NCBI GenBank assembly: GCA_001430745.1
Contig: KQ481993.1
Span: forward strand, 269,324 to 284,127
From: Auxenochlorella pyrenoidosa
Lineage: Eukaryota > Chlorophyta > Trebouxiophyceae > Chlorellales > Chlorellaceae
Direction of reading: 5' to 3'
DNA length: 14,804 nt
This document shows, one piece after another, positions 1 through 13,469 of the stretch. How positions within the stretch are numbered: the stretch's first letter is position 1; every line of letters begins with the position of its first letter. The notes under the pieces were generated by a model. That model ran no database searches. It had not been told where the DNA came from and worked only from the letters and a program-made list of their open reading frames with translations. The translations under genes and the position numbers were made by a program.

Positions 1-201
1 TCGGCGGGGCGGCCAGCGCGCGGGGTGCGGTGGGGTGGGGTTGGGGGGGCAGCGGCAGGGGAACGGCGGCGCTGGCAGCGCGCTGCACACGCTTCATCCA
101 AGCAACCCCAGGACTGGCGCTGCGCGGCGGCAGCGCAGGCACCAGCAGCATGGCCCCTTGCATGCGCCACTCGTGCTCCAGGCAAGGCGTGCGGCGCCCA
201 C

Positions 202-4604
<4,403 letters not shown>

Positions 4605-4913
4605 CACACAAGGCGGGAGTAGGCCTCTCCCTAAGGCCTCCACTTCTCACGTACGCCCAAGCCGGGTTTACGTGTTCCTGCCAGCGTTGCGAAAGCTCCC
4701 GAGAATCAAGGCGCAGCAGGCTCGCAGCAGCAGCTGCGACCGTCCAAAGGCGGCGCTGTGGCCCCGCCGCGCTTGATCGAGACGCGCCTGCAGTCGCCCC
4801 AGCCTCCCCGACAAAGCTCAAGGTCCTGTCCGACACTTCGCTTCGATCCCCAAACCGCGGCCCCTTAGCCTCCAACCTCGCCTCCAGCCCAGCTCAGACC
4901 GCGATCACGAGAC
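4605..4913. promoter_or_regulatory. Divergent intergenic region, likely bidirectional promoter
   Basis: 309 bp separate the IDH leader ATG (minus strand) from the ATG of the small plus-strand gene at 4914. The segment must hold both 5' untranslated regions and both core promoters unless transcription starts inside a neighbouring gene. No clear TATA box is visible. I see no coding sequence in it. Confidence 0.6.
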
Positions 4914-5886
4914 ATGCTGCCGACGTCCGCCACCAGGCTGACCGTGCAGCCCTTCGCCAGGCTCCCTGCGGCGCTGCAGCGGCCAGCGGGCAGCCGGGCC
5001 GCACGACCCGCTCGCGCCGCGCGCGTGCAGGCCGCCTGGGGCCAGCTCAATGACCTCGTGCCAGAGGAGGACAACTCCAAGTGGACGTCCCTCTTCTCCG
5101 CGCCCTACATCCCGCCCACCAACAACCCCGCCTCTGTCTACGATGCCCGGTGAGCGCTGCCAGGGTGGGCAGCTGCTGGCCCCCCTGCCGCACACCTGCG
5201 TAGCTGGCCGGCCGCTCCTGTCCCGCTGCTGCTGTTTGCGCAGGCTGGCCTGGGCCCTCATCGTGGCCAGTGCATCTCAAGCCTGCGCTGCTCAAACCTC
5301 CCAGCACCACCCCCATGTTCACCTTGCACCCCCCCCAAAGCGCCCCCCACCCTACGACCCCCAGACCCCCTGTACCCCACCCTGCTCCCCCTCCTGCAGC
5401 GACGCCCTGGAGGCTTGCAGCCTGTGCGCCTCGCAGGAGGAGCGGCAGGAGTGCCTGTCCATCTTCGGCCTGGACGCCGGGCAGGTGGACACACACTTCT
5501 CGGCCGTGTTTGCCCTGGAGCAGGCGCTGGCCCACGACACGGGTGCGCCCCCGCACAGTGCACCCGCTGGGCAGCGCGGCGCAGAGCCGCAACGCGGCGC
5601 ACAGCGTGCCCCGCCTGGATGTCCTGAGGGTTTTGTTCGCCTCGCCGAGTAACAGGGGGGTTTTGAGGTGGCCTGGGCTCCATGTGCTCCGAGGCGCCCC
5701 AGCCGCCCAAGCTGTGCGGGCACAGCCGCAGCAGAGCTTCCCGGGCAGCCTGCCGCGGCGCGCGGCGCCGTACCTCCTCTGCAACAGCACACCCGTGGCA
5801 CAGCCGACCTGTGTCAATGCCGCCGATCCCTTCCTGCCGCAGATCCCGAGGAGGAGGCCTCACACCGCGGCCAGGAGCGCTGCTGA
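4914..5886 (+). CDS. Unrecognised small protein, probably plastid-targeted (140 aa, 3 exons)
   Basis: Exons 4914-5149, 5400-5542 and 5843-5886 join in phases 2 and 1 through GTGAGC...CTGCAG and GTGCGC...CCGCAG introns and end at TGA 5884-5886. Residues 1 to about 40 are rich in Arg, Ala, Pro and Ser with one Asp/Glu-free run, as in algal chloroplast transit peptides. The putative mature part (NDLVPEEDNSKWTSLFSAPY onward) is acidic. It carries Cys85-x2-Cys88-x8-Cys97, an aliphatic/Phe-rich helix-like stretch near residues 98-125, and a highly charged tail ending in Cys140. No domain family is recognised; CP12 was considered and its signature motifs are absent. If intron 2 is retained, the frame instead ends at TAA 5650-5652 with a different tail. 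The clear N-terminal composition and two clean introns support a real gene. Function is unknown. Confidence 0.65.
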
Positions 5887-6268
5887 GCCTGAGCCACAGG
5901 GCTCGTTGGCGGCCAGCTGGCGCCGTCCAGCAACGCGCCTCTTCCTGCCATGGCGGGGCACTGGCGGCTACTGTCGCCGCTCTGCGCCCCGTCCCTGAAC
6001 GCCTGCTTCATTGAATGCATCCCAAGCAGGAATGCCTTGTGCCCGGCGCGTCTCAAGCCGCCAAGGCCCGTTGCCCACCCTGGGGCCCACGCGGCGCAGC
6101 AGGGCAACGCACCGCTGCCGCCGGTGGCCCCCAGGCCGGCCCGTTTGCTCCCTCTCCCTCCCCACCCTGCGTCAAATGAACCTCTGTCTCTGGCCTTGTC
6201 TGTCCTCTGCATTTTGCCGTCGCCATATAGGCGTCTCAGCTGTCTGCAATGCTTCAGCCCCAAACCCT

Positions 6269-6282
6269 GGCATGCGCATGCC
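6269..6282. repeat. 14-bp perfect palindrome
   Basis: GGCATGCGCATGCC is self-complementary. It could be a dimeric protein-binding site or chance in GC-rich DNA. It lies about 150 bp from the larger palindrome at 6424. Confidence 0.7.
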
Positions 6283-6423
6283 GCCTGCAGCACCTGTTGC
6301 CGTTCCAACCCGCCTCGCAGTCCACACAGGTTTTCCGCACGCACCTGGCACACTGCACGTCTGCCGATATGATCCCTGACGATGCTTGACCCAACACCTT
6401 TTTTGCCGACCCCGCATCTTTCC

Positions 6424-6441
6424 CGGCGCGTCGACGCGCCG
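6424..6441. repeat. 18-bp perfect palindrome followed by five T
   Basis: CGGCGCGTCGACGCGCCG reads the same on both strands and is followed directly by TTTTT at 6442-6446. As RNA it could form a 7-bp GC stem with a TCGA loop. It lies about 540 bp past the stop of the upstream gene. Confidence 0.85.
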
Positions 6442-7349
6442 TTTTTATGTGCATATATCACGCCAGATGCCCCTGCCCACGTTTTCGCTTGCCACACGCC
6501 CCCCACTTCCCTGTATCATGCGCCCTACTGTATCTGTCTGCCCTGCCTCATGGACGTCATTTGGTTTGCCGCCCTGCCGGCCTGCCCAAGACATCTGTTG
6601 TCATTTGGTTTCCACTTGCTGCTCCTGCGGCCCGCCCGAGCCTCCATCATTGCTCGGGATGCGCCACGCAATATGTTTGTACAATTCTGTTGCAAATGTC
6701 ACTTGCCGCATTTTGAGGCGGAAGACAGGGCTGCTCTCCCAGCGCCGCAGGCAACAACAATCGCAGCGCAGGCGCGTTGCAAAGGCAAGCAGTGTACCGG
6801 CCGGACTCGCCTGCTGCGGCACCACGTTTTTCACACCTTGAGACCTCAAATACGGACGGGATGTGCACACGGACCTGTGCCATGCAGCCAGCGCGAGGCC
6901 AGCACTAGGGAACTATCTCCTCCAGAAGCTGATGCAGGGGTATCCGGGCATGCTGCCTGAGATCCGGGCTCAAGCATGGTCAGTGGTATCACCAATCGGT
7001 AAGTTTGCCGCTTGCAAGGCAGTGGGCCCTTGATAGGGTCCTCAATCATGCCAGCCTCCATCATGCAGATCCTCCTGCCAGGTGCTGAGGAGAAGCGCTG
7101 GCCCCTGTTCCAGGCAACGTGCGGTAGCAGCAGAGAGCTTCCTGAGGCAGGCGGAAGCTGCAGATGGTCCACAGAAACTTGGCCCTTTATGTGGGCGATC
7201 CCGCGTCCCCCAGCACTTCACATCTGTTTTTTTCGCTCCTGCTTGCAATCCTCGAGCTGCAGAGCTTGCAGACTCAAATCGGTAGCTACTGAAAGTACCT
7301 TCGTCCTTCGCCGCCTATCCGTGCTTTCAAGTGCTGCAAGCCGGTCCCC

Positions 7350-9638
7350 ATGGCGCCTCCTGTGCCGTTGCAGCACGCTGGAGGAGGCCACGGGTCACCG
7401 GCCGCTAGTGCAGAGCGCCACTCTGACGGGTGCCGCCGCTGCCGGCGCAGCTGCTTGGGCAGCAGCCCGGCCCTCCTCTGGCTGGCTGGGGCACTCTGGG
7501 GTGAGCAGGGAGCTGCGAGGAGCTGCAGAATGATGATGCTGACCAACAGCACGTGTTTGTTGTGATTGACTTGGCCCCCGCCCCCGCCAGCAGCCTGCCT
7601 CACACCTCGCTGCTCGCCTCCTCCCTCAACCGCCCTGCCATCTGGCCCGCCTGCAGCGCTGGCCTCTGTTCTTCCCACCGCCCAAGCGCTTGTTCCCCGC
7701 CCACCCCCGCCGGCAGCGAAGAAGCCGAGGTGAGTCGTAGGCTGGCATGGTGCAGCGCTTGCAGGCGCTGCTCAGTGAGGCTCCCGTCCAAATGGTGCAC
7801 TCGCAAAGGCAGCGCATTCGTGGGCCCCTGGCGGTGCCGGCAGCAGGCCAAGGATGCCCAGGCTCCATCCCCGGCGTAGACCCACTCTCATGGCCCCCCG
7901 CCCCTCCTGTGCTGCGCCGTCCTGCAGCTGGCAGCTGCTGGGCAGCGGCCCGGCGTCCTCGGTGTACGCCGCCGGCCTCAAGCTCGCCTTCACCTCAACC
8001 AACCTCCCCATCCTTGCCTCGTATGGCAACGAAGGCTACGTCCAGGTGGGGCCCCTCGAAGCTTCCCTTAGGTCAGGGCAGGCACGGGGTTGATTCAGGC
8101 ACGGGTATGGTTCAGTACAGTGCATCCACAGACACCAGTGCACCGCTTCGGCAGACATCTGGGGCAAGCGGGCCGGGCAGCAAGCTGCGCCCTGGGCATA
8201 CACCGCCGGTGCCGGCCAACCAGCAGTGCGGTTGGGTACCTGACTGATGCGTAAGCAGACGGAGTCAGCCTGTCCTGGCCTGGATGGGTGCCTTCCCTCG
8301 CACCTGCCACCCCATGCCCACTTGTAGTGCCCTGCCTCCCCGCCCCCCCCCCGCAGATGTTCATCGGCAACCAGTGCACCCGCGCAGCGGCGGCGCTGCT
8401 GGCGTGGCCCTTCTACCCCGCCCTGCCAGCCTCGCCGTGCGCCCTGGACCTGGCGCTAGACCCTGCAGACCGCCCAGTGGTCGCACTCCTAGACTGCGAC
8501 AGCGGCGCCACGCGCGTCCTGGGCTTCCGGCCGCCCGCCTGGCAGTCGGTGGGCCCCCAGGCCCGCCTGCCGGCTGGCGCTCGGGAGCCCCGGGTGGCGA
8601 TGGGCCCCAAGGGCCAGCCGTGGGTGTGCTTTGGCGACCCCGGGGCGCCCACCCGGGGCAGCGCCTCCTGCATGAGCTTCCTCACCTTTGACTGGGTCTT
8701 TGCCGGTGAGGCTGCAGCTGCAGGGGGCAGCCAGCTTGGTGGTGTGCGGCCTGGGTCCCTGTGCTGTGCTGTGCAGCGCCTGGGCGGGTAGCGTGAGGGC
8801 AGCCTCCAAAGCACTGCCGGCTTCACCAGCCGCGCTGCAGCTGCCGCCCGCTGGCGCGCCGGCATGCTGGCCTGCAGGCCTTGGAGCTACGCCTCGCCAC
8901 CACCTGCTGCACCCGCTCTCCCACCCTTGCAAAACCCAGTGTCCTCTGTGTGCTGCCGCCGCCCCATGGCCCGCAGGCAAGCGCGGCTTCAGCGACTGGC
9001 CGCTCTCCAATGCGGTGCCTGCCAGCCTGGAGATCGACTCGCAGAACCGGCCAGTGCTGGGGTATGTCGCCGACGGCGTGTCGGGCGGCGTCAAGAAGAC
9101 GCGGCAGGCCGAGGTGCGGCGGCTGAACTATGCAAGCAAGGAGTGGGAGCTGCTAGGCGGCGGCCCCGTCACCCAGGGCCCCGTCACCGGCATGAGCATG
9201 GCGCTGTCGGACGAAGACGTGCCCTTTGTGTCGGTGGTGCACGATGACACCACCGCCACGGTGGTGCAGCAGGCCGGCACCGGCGGCTGGGTGTCCATGG
9301 GCAACACCACCTTTGCCACGCTGCCGCCCAGCCAGGGCCTGCTGCGGGTGTCCACCCACCTGGCCCTGACAGGCCCGCTGCACCGCACACCTGTGGTCGC
9401 CTTCTTCTCGGTCGCCACGGATGATTTGGGCCCCTTTGGGCCGATTGTGGTGAAGCGCTTTGTGGGCCCGCCTGGCGAGGCGGGCACGTGGTGGGCCACC
9501 GCCTGCGGCGGCCCCGTGGCCACCAGGTATGCCGGCAGCTTTGACTCCAAGTTGTCACTCGCTGCCGACCGCACTGGGGTCTTGCACGTCGCCTATGCCA
9601 CAAACAATGGAATTCTTGTCAAGCGCTGCACCGCATGA
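7350..9638 (+). CDS. Secreted or membrane-anchored seven-bladed beta-propeller-like protein, copy 1 (450 aa)
   Basis: Exons 7350-7500, 7657-7729, 7928-8045, 8357-8705 and 8977-9638, intron phases 1, 2, 0, 1, stop TGA 9636-9638. Residues 1-36 are basic and Cys/Arg-rich. A hydrophobic segment (about 37-56, with LLWLAGALWALA) leads to TAQA near 61, a plausible signal-peptidase site, then a PPPP linker. From W76 (WQLLGSGP) the protein is a repeat array. Each unit shows an L-x-hydrophobic-x-x-D/P core, P-hydrophobic-V strand, a turn, and often W-x-x-hydrophobic-G. Cores lie near residues 92, 144, 193, 247, 303, 358 and 423, suggesting seven blades. Similar D-S-x-x-x-P-x-V-x-Y/W-x-x-(L/V)-G units occur in bacterial surface propellers. 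Cys205, 219, 407 and 448 are shared with copy 2, and N340-T-T is a glycosylation sequon. No catalytic residues are recognised. Start chosen because the hydrophobic segment and phases match copy 2. Molecular role unknown. Confidence 0.85.
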
Positions 9639-9733
9639 GATGCGCATCTCATCAGGCATGCATTGCGACGCACCCTTGGTCACATTTCGTTCCCCTGTGT
9701 ATAAGCATCTTGCTGCGTACATAGCCTCAGAAA

Positions 9734-9738
9734 TGTAA
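9734..9738 (+). terminator. TGTAA polyadenylation signal of propeller gene 1
   Basis: TGTAA lies 96 nt after the stop codon. This pentamer is the usual green-algal polyadenylation signal, cleaved roughly 10-20 nt downstream. Its position supports the two propeller genes being separate transcription units. Confidence 0.6.
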
Positions 9739-9841
9739 GTCTCAAGTGATTCGCAGTAGGTGTTAGGACTTGGAAGGAATAACTACATGGCTGCATGTGA
9801 CTGCCCGCCTGCAGCTGCCAGCAAGGACGCCCGCCGGCGCC

Positions 9842-9915
9842 CGCCCGCCTGCCTGCCTGCCCGCCTGCCTACCCGCCTGCCTACCTGCCTGTCTGTCTGC
9901 CTGTCTGCCTGCCCG
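9842..9915. repeat. (GCCT)n tetranucleotide microsatellite
   Basis: An imperfect run of GCCT/GTCT/ACCT units about 74 bp long. The same unit recurs in introns of this window. Confidence 0.9.
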
Positions 9916-10020
9916 GTTGCGTGGCTGCCATTGCATGCTTCCACAGGTGACGGTTTGCCTCTCTCATCAGTGCTATGGGGTGCCTACTGCGTTGCCGCCA
10001 CGTACGCACATGTGCCAAGC

Positions 10021-10049
10021 TCTCAGTCTAACTCGAGTTAAGACTGAGA
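10021..10049. promoter_or_regulatory. Imperfect 29-bp palindrome upstream of propeller gene 2
   Basis: Arms TCTCAGTCT (10021-10029) and AGACTGAGA (10041-10049) are exact reverse complements. Between them lies the palindrome AACTCGAGTT plus one unpaired A. It sits about 250 bp before the proposed start of copy 2, where a dimeric regulator could bind. Regulatory role is inferred only. Confidence 0.5.
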
Positions 10050-10297
10050 TGGGCATGTACGGTGCCGTCTCTTCCTTACCCTGCCAATCTCAACCCGCAG
10101 GAGAGGTTTGGTGCTTGTGTCGAAGAGGATACCACGTCGCCACGATACCATGTAACCCATGCTGTGGGCAGCTGCCCGGCAGCTGCCCCAATGTTTGCTT
10201 CAAATCTGCCATCTTCCCGCCATCCCTCAAGCTGTTCTCAAACCTCCATCTTCAACCCGAAGCCCAGAACTGCCCAGAAATCGTCTTAGCCGCTGCG

Positions 10298-12572
10298 ATG
10301 GTGCCTGCCCAGGGGGAGCGGTGCTGGTGCCGCGCTCCCTCGCGGCGGCGCAGCCTGCTGCGCTGCTGCAGTCTGCCCCATAGCTCCGGAGCCAGGGGTC
10401 TCTGGTTGGCGGGGTTGCTCATCGGTGAGGCCGTGCTGGTGCATGTGGGGCACTGTAGCCGTCAACAGGCAGCGCTGGCTGTGCGGCACTGTACTGCTGT
10501 CAACTCACATGGACCAGACAGCTGGCAGCAAGGCTGGCCCACAGCTGCCATCGCTGCTTCCAAAGAAGGTCTGCACCTCCCAGCCACAAGAGCGGTGCAA
10601 CAAGCTGCCATCCATCCCTGCCTGCAGTGCTGTCGGCTGCTGCGGGTACCGCTCAGGCGCGCTCTGTGCTCGGTGCTGCAGCAGCGGCACGGCCGCCGCC
10701 ACCAGGAAAGAGGCCGCGCAAGGAGAGGTGCGCCTGCCCTCGGCCGCCAGTGGGCCCTGAAAATGCGCCACACAATGCACACGCAGCACGCGCCAAGCAC
10801 GGCGCTCCTTGCCAGCCTGCCTTCCCACGCCGGGACCAGTAGCCGCCGTCGCACTCTGCGGCAGCCGCAGCCGCTGCATGCTGCCGCAGCAGCGGCAAGC
10901 CAAACCAGGCATCCCTGGCCCCTGCCTCCTCCCGCTGCAGCTGGCAGGCACTGGGCGGCGGGCCGATCTCGGCGGGCAAATCACAGGGTCTACGCCTGGA
11001 GTTTGCGTCGAACGGCACCCCGCTCCTGGCCTCCTACGGGCCATTCGGACAGCCAACCGGCAGTGCAGTGCAGGTGAGGGCAACGCCGACGTCGCTCATC
11101 AGCATGCACAGAGCAGCGCGCCGGTAGACCTTTGATCCCAGCATGGAGGGGCGCTGGGCCGCTGCCCACGCTGGGCTGATTTCCCCGTGCACCGGGCATG
11201 CCCTGCCCGGAACTTGCAGGTCCCGCCTGCACCTCATGCACCCATGCTGCTCGCACCCCCCACCCCGTTCCCAACCCGTCCCCTCTTCCTGCTGCGGCTG
11301 CAGACCTACACGCTAAACCAGCCGCCACGGCCCGACCTGCCCTGGCCCTACCTGCCCCCCCTGCCTGCCCCTGTCGACACGCTGGTTGACCTGGCGCTGG
11401 GCCCAGGCAACGCACCCTTCATCGCCTTTAGCGAGCCCAACGGCACCACGCACGTGCTGCGCCACGCTGCGCTGAGCTGGCGGCCTGTGGGGCCGCAGCG
11501 CGCCCTGCCCGCCGCCCCCTTCATCCTCTACCCCCGCCTGGCGCTGGGCCCCCAGGGACAGCCCTTCCTGTGCTTCCCAGACTATGACGCGCCTGGCGCC
11601 GCCTTTGCGGCCTCCTGCATGTTTTACGATGGCTTTACGTGGAGTTACGTGGGTGAGCTAGCTTTGAACCCTGAAAGCGCTACTGCCCCCGCCTGCCTTG
11701 CCTGGCTGCCTGGCCTGCCTGCTAGCCAGCTTGCCTGCCTGCCTGCAGCGTGCTTGTTTGGGCTTTGAGTCTGTCTGACCGCAGCGGAACTTGCGATACA
11801 GTCCAGTTGTGTGCTGCGGGTCTGGATCCCTCCCTAGCCCCCCCCAATGTCGTCAACACCCGGCCTGCGATGCCTGCGACACCCGTGGCACGCAGGCGAG
11901 CGCGGCTTCACCAAGTGGCCGCTCGTGGGCACACGGCTGCCCAACCTGGCAGTCGACTCGCAGAACCGCCCGGTGCTGAGCTACATCGTGGATGGCGAGT
12001 ACAAGGGCGTGACCAAGACGCGGCAGGCCGAGGTACAGCGGTACAACTATGGCAGCATGCGGTGGGAGATGCTCGGCGGCGGCCCCGTCTCGCCCCAGCC
12101 CGCCACCAGCTCCAGCATGGCTCTGTCCGACGAAGACGTGCCCTTTGTGTCGGTGGTGCACGACGACACCACCGCCACTGTGGTGCAGCAAGCCGGCACC
12201 GGCGGCTGGGTGTCCATGGGCAACACCACCTTTGCCACGCTGCCCGCTGTGCCCGGCGTGCCGGGCGAGACGCTGCGGGTTGCCACCCACCTGGCACTGA
12301 CGGGCCCGCTGCACCGCACGCCTGTGGTCGCCTTTTACGCGCGCAGCTACGGCGACAAGGGCCCATTTGGGCCGATTGTGGTGAAACGCTTTGTGGGCCC
12401 GCCCGGCGAGGCGGGCACGTGGTGGGCCACCGCCTGCGGCGGCGCCGTGGCAACCACCTATGCTGCAACCTTAGATTCTAGCGTTTCGCTTGCTGTGGAT
12501 CCCAAGGGTGTCTTGCACGTCGCCTTCGCCACGCCAGGTGGCACCCTTGTCAAGCGCTGCATCTCGCAGTGA
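10298..12572 (+). CDS. Secreted or membrane-anchored seven-bladed beta-propeller-like protein, copy 2 (461 aa)
   Basis: Exons 10298-10424, 10628-10727, 10941-11073, 11304-11652 and 11896-12572, phases 1, 2, 0, 1 as in copy 1, stop TGA 12570-12572. Exon 4 is 349 nt in both copies. The N terminus is again Cys/Arg-rich (RRRSLLRCC), then hydrophobic (LWLAGLLIVLSAAAGTAQA, about 35-53), then a PPPP linker with basic residues (KRPRKE). WQALGGGP begins the repeat domain at W77. Repeat cores lie near residues 92, 148, 198, 254, 310, 367 and 434. Cys210, 225, 417 and 458 match copy 1; N166-G-T and N346-T-T are possible glycosylation sites. The ATG at 10298 has G at -3 and G at +4, and copy 1 comparison favours it, although in-frame ATGs lie upstream. 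No TGTAA was seen in the 880 bp that follow. Function unknown; probably redundant with, or divergent from, copy 1. Confidence 0.85.
11691..11748. repeat. GCCT-rich tract in intron 4 of propeller gene 2
   Basis: Imperfect GCCT/GCTT units ending in a CTGCAG acceptor-like string. The splice actually inferred for this intron uses the later CACGCAG at 11895, so this is a decoy acceptor by sequence. Confidence 0.75.
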
Positions 12573-13454
12573 CGCGGCAGCGCTCCCTCCCCGTTGCCCT
12601 TCCCTCCCTGAGCGCCCTTGCTCCCTGCCCTCAGCAATCCCTCGCACTGCTAGTGGCTTCTTGTCCCAAAGCTGCCAACTGCCAGACACTTCTTCCTGCC
12701 GTACAGGCCTGATTCTAAGACAGCTTCAAAAAACACTTTCCACCTCGGCCCACCCTGAGGCAGCTGCCCACTGCCACCAACACACATGCCACCCAGCCCG
12801 GCCAACAGGGGGCAGAGCGCATGCAGCCCGCTCACTGCTTCAACCGTGCAAGGACGCCAGCACTGCCAAAAGGTGTTGCATGTCAGCGAGGCGCGAAGCG
12901 GATCAGGCGCCCGCTGGGTAGAGCGTGTGCAGCGCATGGCAGGCACGGCCACAGGTAGGCAAAAGGGGTGCGACATGAAATGGTACAGGAAGGGATGTAG
13001 GGGCTCTGCTGGTGCTACAGGAGGGCAGTACAAGAGGACAAGAGTTGGCTGGGACCTGGCTGCGCTTGGCTGGCGGAGCTGCTGCTAAGTGGTGCCGACG
13101 GCAGTACTGCTCTGCTGCTGCAAAAGGTCAAATGCAGCCCTGCCAGGAACAAGTGAACGGCCGGGCTGGGAACAGCTAAACATCCAGGCTGTCTGCTGCG
13201 CTGGCTGCCTTCTGCTGCGAATGCAGCAGCGCAAGCAGCGCCCGCCGGTGGAATAAAGGAAGAGACACCCCCGGCTGGCGACCAGGGCCGGGCGGCGAAG
13301 TACCCGCTGGCCCTGCGGGGGCTGCAACTGCGCACGCGGGCCGCCCCTTGCGCCTGTGCAGCCGGCACAGGCGGGGCGAGGCGCTGCCAGGCTACTCTGG
13401 CGGGACGCCCCTCGCGCCTGTGCAGCCGGCACAGGGGGGCGAAGCGGTGCCGGG
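12573..13454. other. Convergent intergenic region
   Basis: 882 bp between the stop of propeller gene 2 (plus) and the stop of AMP deaminase (minus), so it should contain both 3' untranslated regions. No TGTAA was found on either strand; an AATAAA occurs on the plus strand at about 13252-13257, too far from gene 2 to assign with confidence. Open frames here lack recognisable domains. The right end is a tandem duplication described separately. Confidence 0.6.
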
Positions 13455-13469
13455 TTACTCTGCCAGGCT
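13342..13469. repeat. 63-64 bp tandem duplication spanning the AMP deaminase stop codon
   Basis: Two adjacent copies (about 13342-13405 and 13406-13469) share GCGCCTGTGCAGCCGGCACA exactly and most of the rest. The right copy contains the last AMP deaminase codons and TAA stop. The left copy lies in the 3' untranslated region and carries a related ACTCTGG string with the stop trinucleotide changed to TAG in the minus sense. Confidence 0.88.

Larger units (their letters stand above)
5887..7349. other. Intergenic region, 3' end of the small gene and promoter of propeller gene 1
   Basis: 1463 bp of lower GC content than the flanking exons. It holds two perfect palindromes (6269-6282 and 6424-6441, the latter followed by T5), a TTGTACAA palindrome (6677-6684) and an isolated consensus splice donor at 6999. 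Open frames here, including a 192-codon one at 6382-6960, show no recognisable domain, no matching intron structure and no compositional sign of coding. No TGTAA signal was found for the upstream gene. Confidence 0.6.
9639..10297. other. Intergenic region between the two propeller genes
   Basis: 659 bp holding the 3' untranslated region and TGTAA signal of copy 1, a GCCT tetranucleotide tract (9842-9915), an imperfect 29-bp palindrome (10021-10049) and the presumed promoter of copy 2. The frame of copy 2's first exon stays open through most of it, with an in-frame ATG at 10049, so a longer N terminus cannot be excluded. No separate gene is supported. Confidence 0.6.

Noticed and set aside
5543..5652. 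Unspliced 3' end of the small gene ending at TAA 5650-5652
   Set aside because: The spliced form uses a good acceptor at 5841-5842 and gives an acidic tail in keeping with the rest of the protein. The retained form has intron-like composition but cannot be fully excluded.
5814..6506. 230-codon minus-strand frame
   Set aside because: Overlaps exon 3 of the small plus-strand gene in antisense, has no recognisable motif and no plausible splice partners.
6382..6960. 192-codon plus-strand frame in the intergenic region
   Set aside because: Base composition is unlike the coding exons here, no domain or targeting signal is visible, and the frame crosses a palindrome and T-run. Kept out for lack of support.
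9842..9915. Repeat tract as a CRISPR-like array
   Set aside because: It is a continuous tetranucleotide microsatellite with no unique spacers.
9770..11077. 435-codon plus-strand open frame
   Set aside because: It begins at a non-ATG codon and reads through introns 1 and 2 of propeller gene 2. Only the part from 10298 to 10424 matches a supported exon in this frame before splicing.
7350..12572. One large gene with 14 blades instead of two genes
   Set aside because: Each half has its own hydrophobic N terminus, its own stop codon and matching five-exon layout, and a TGTAA signal lies between them.
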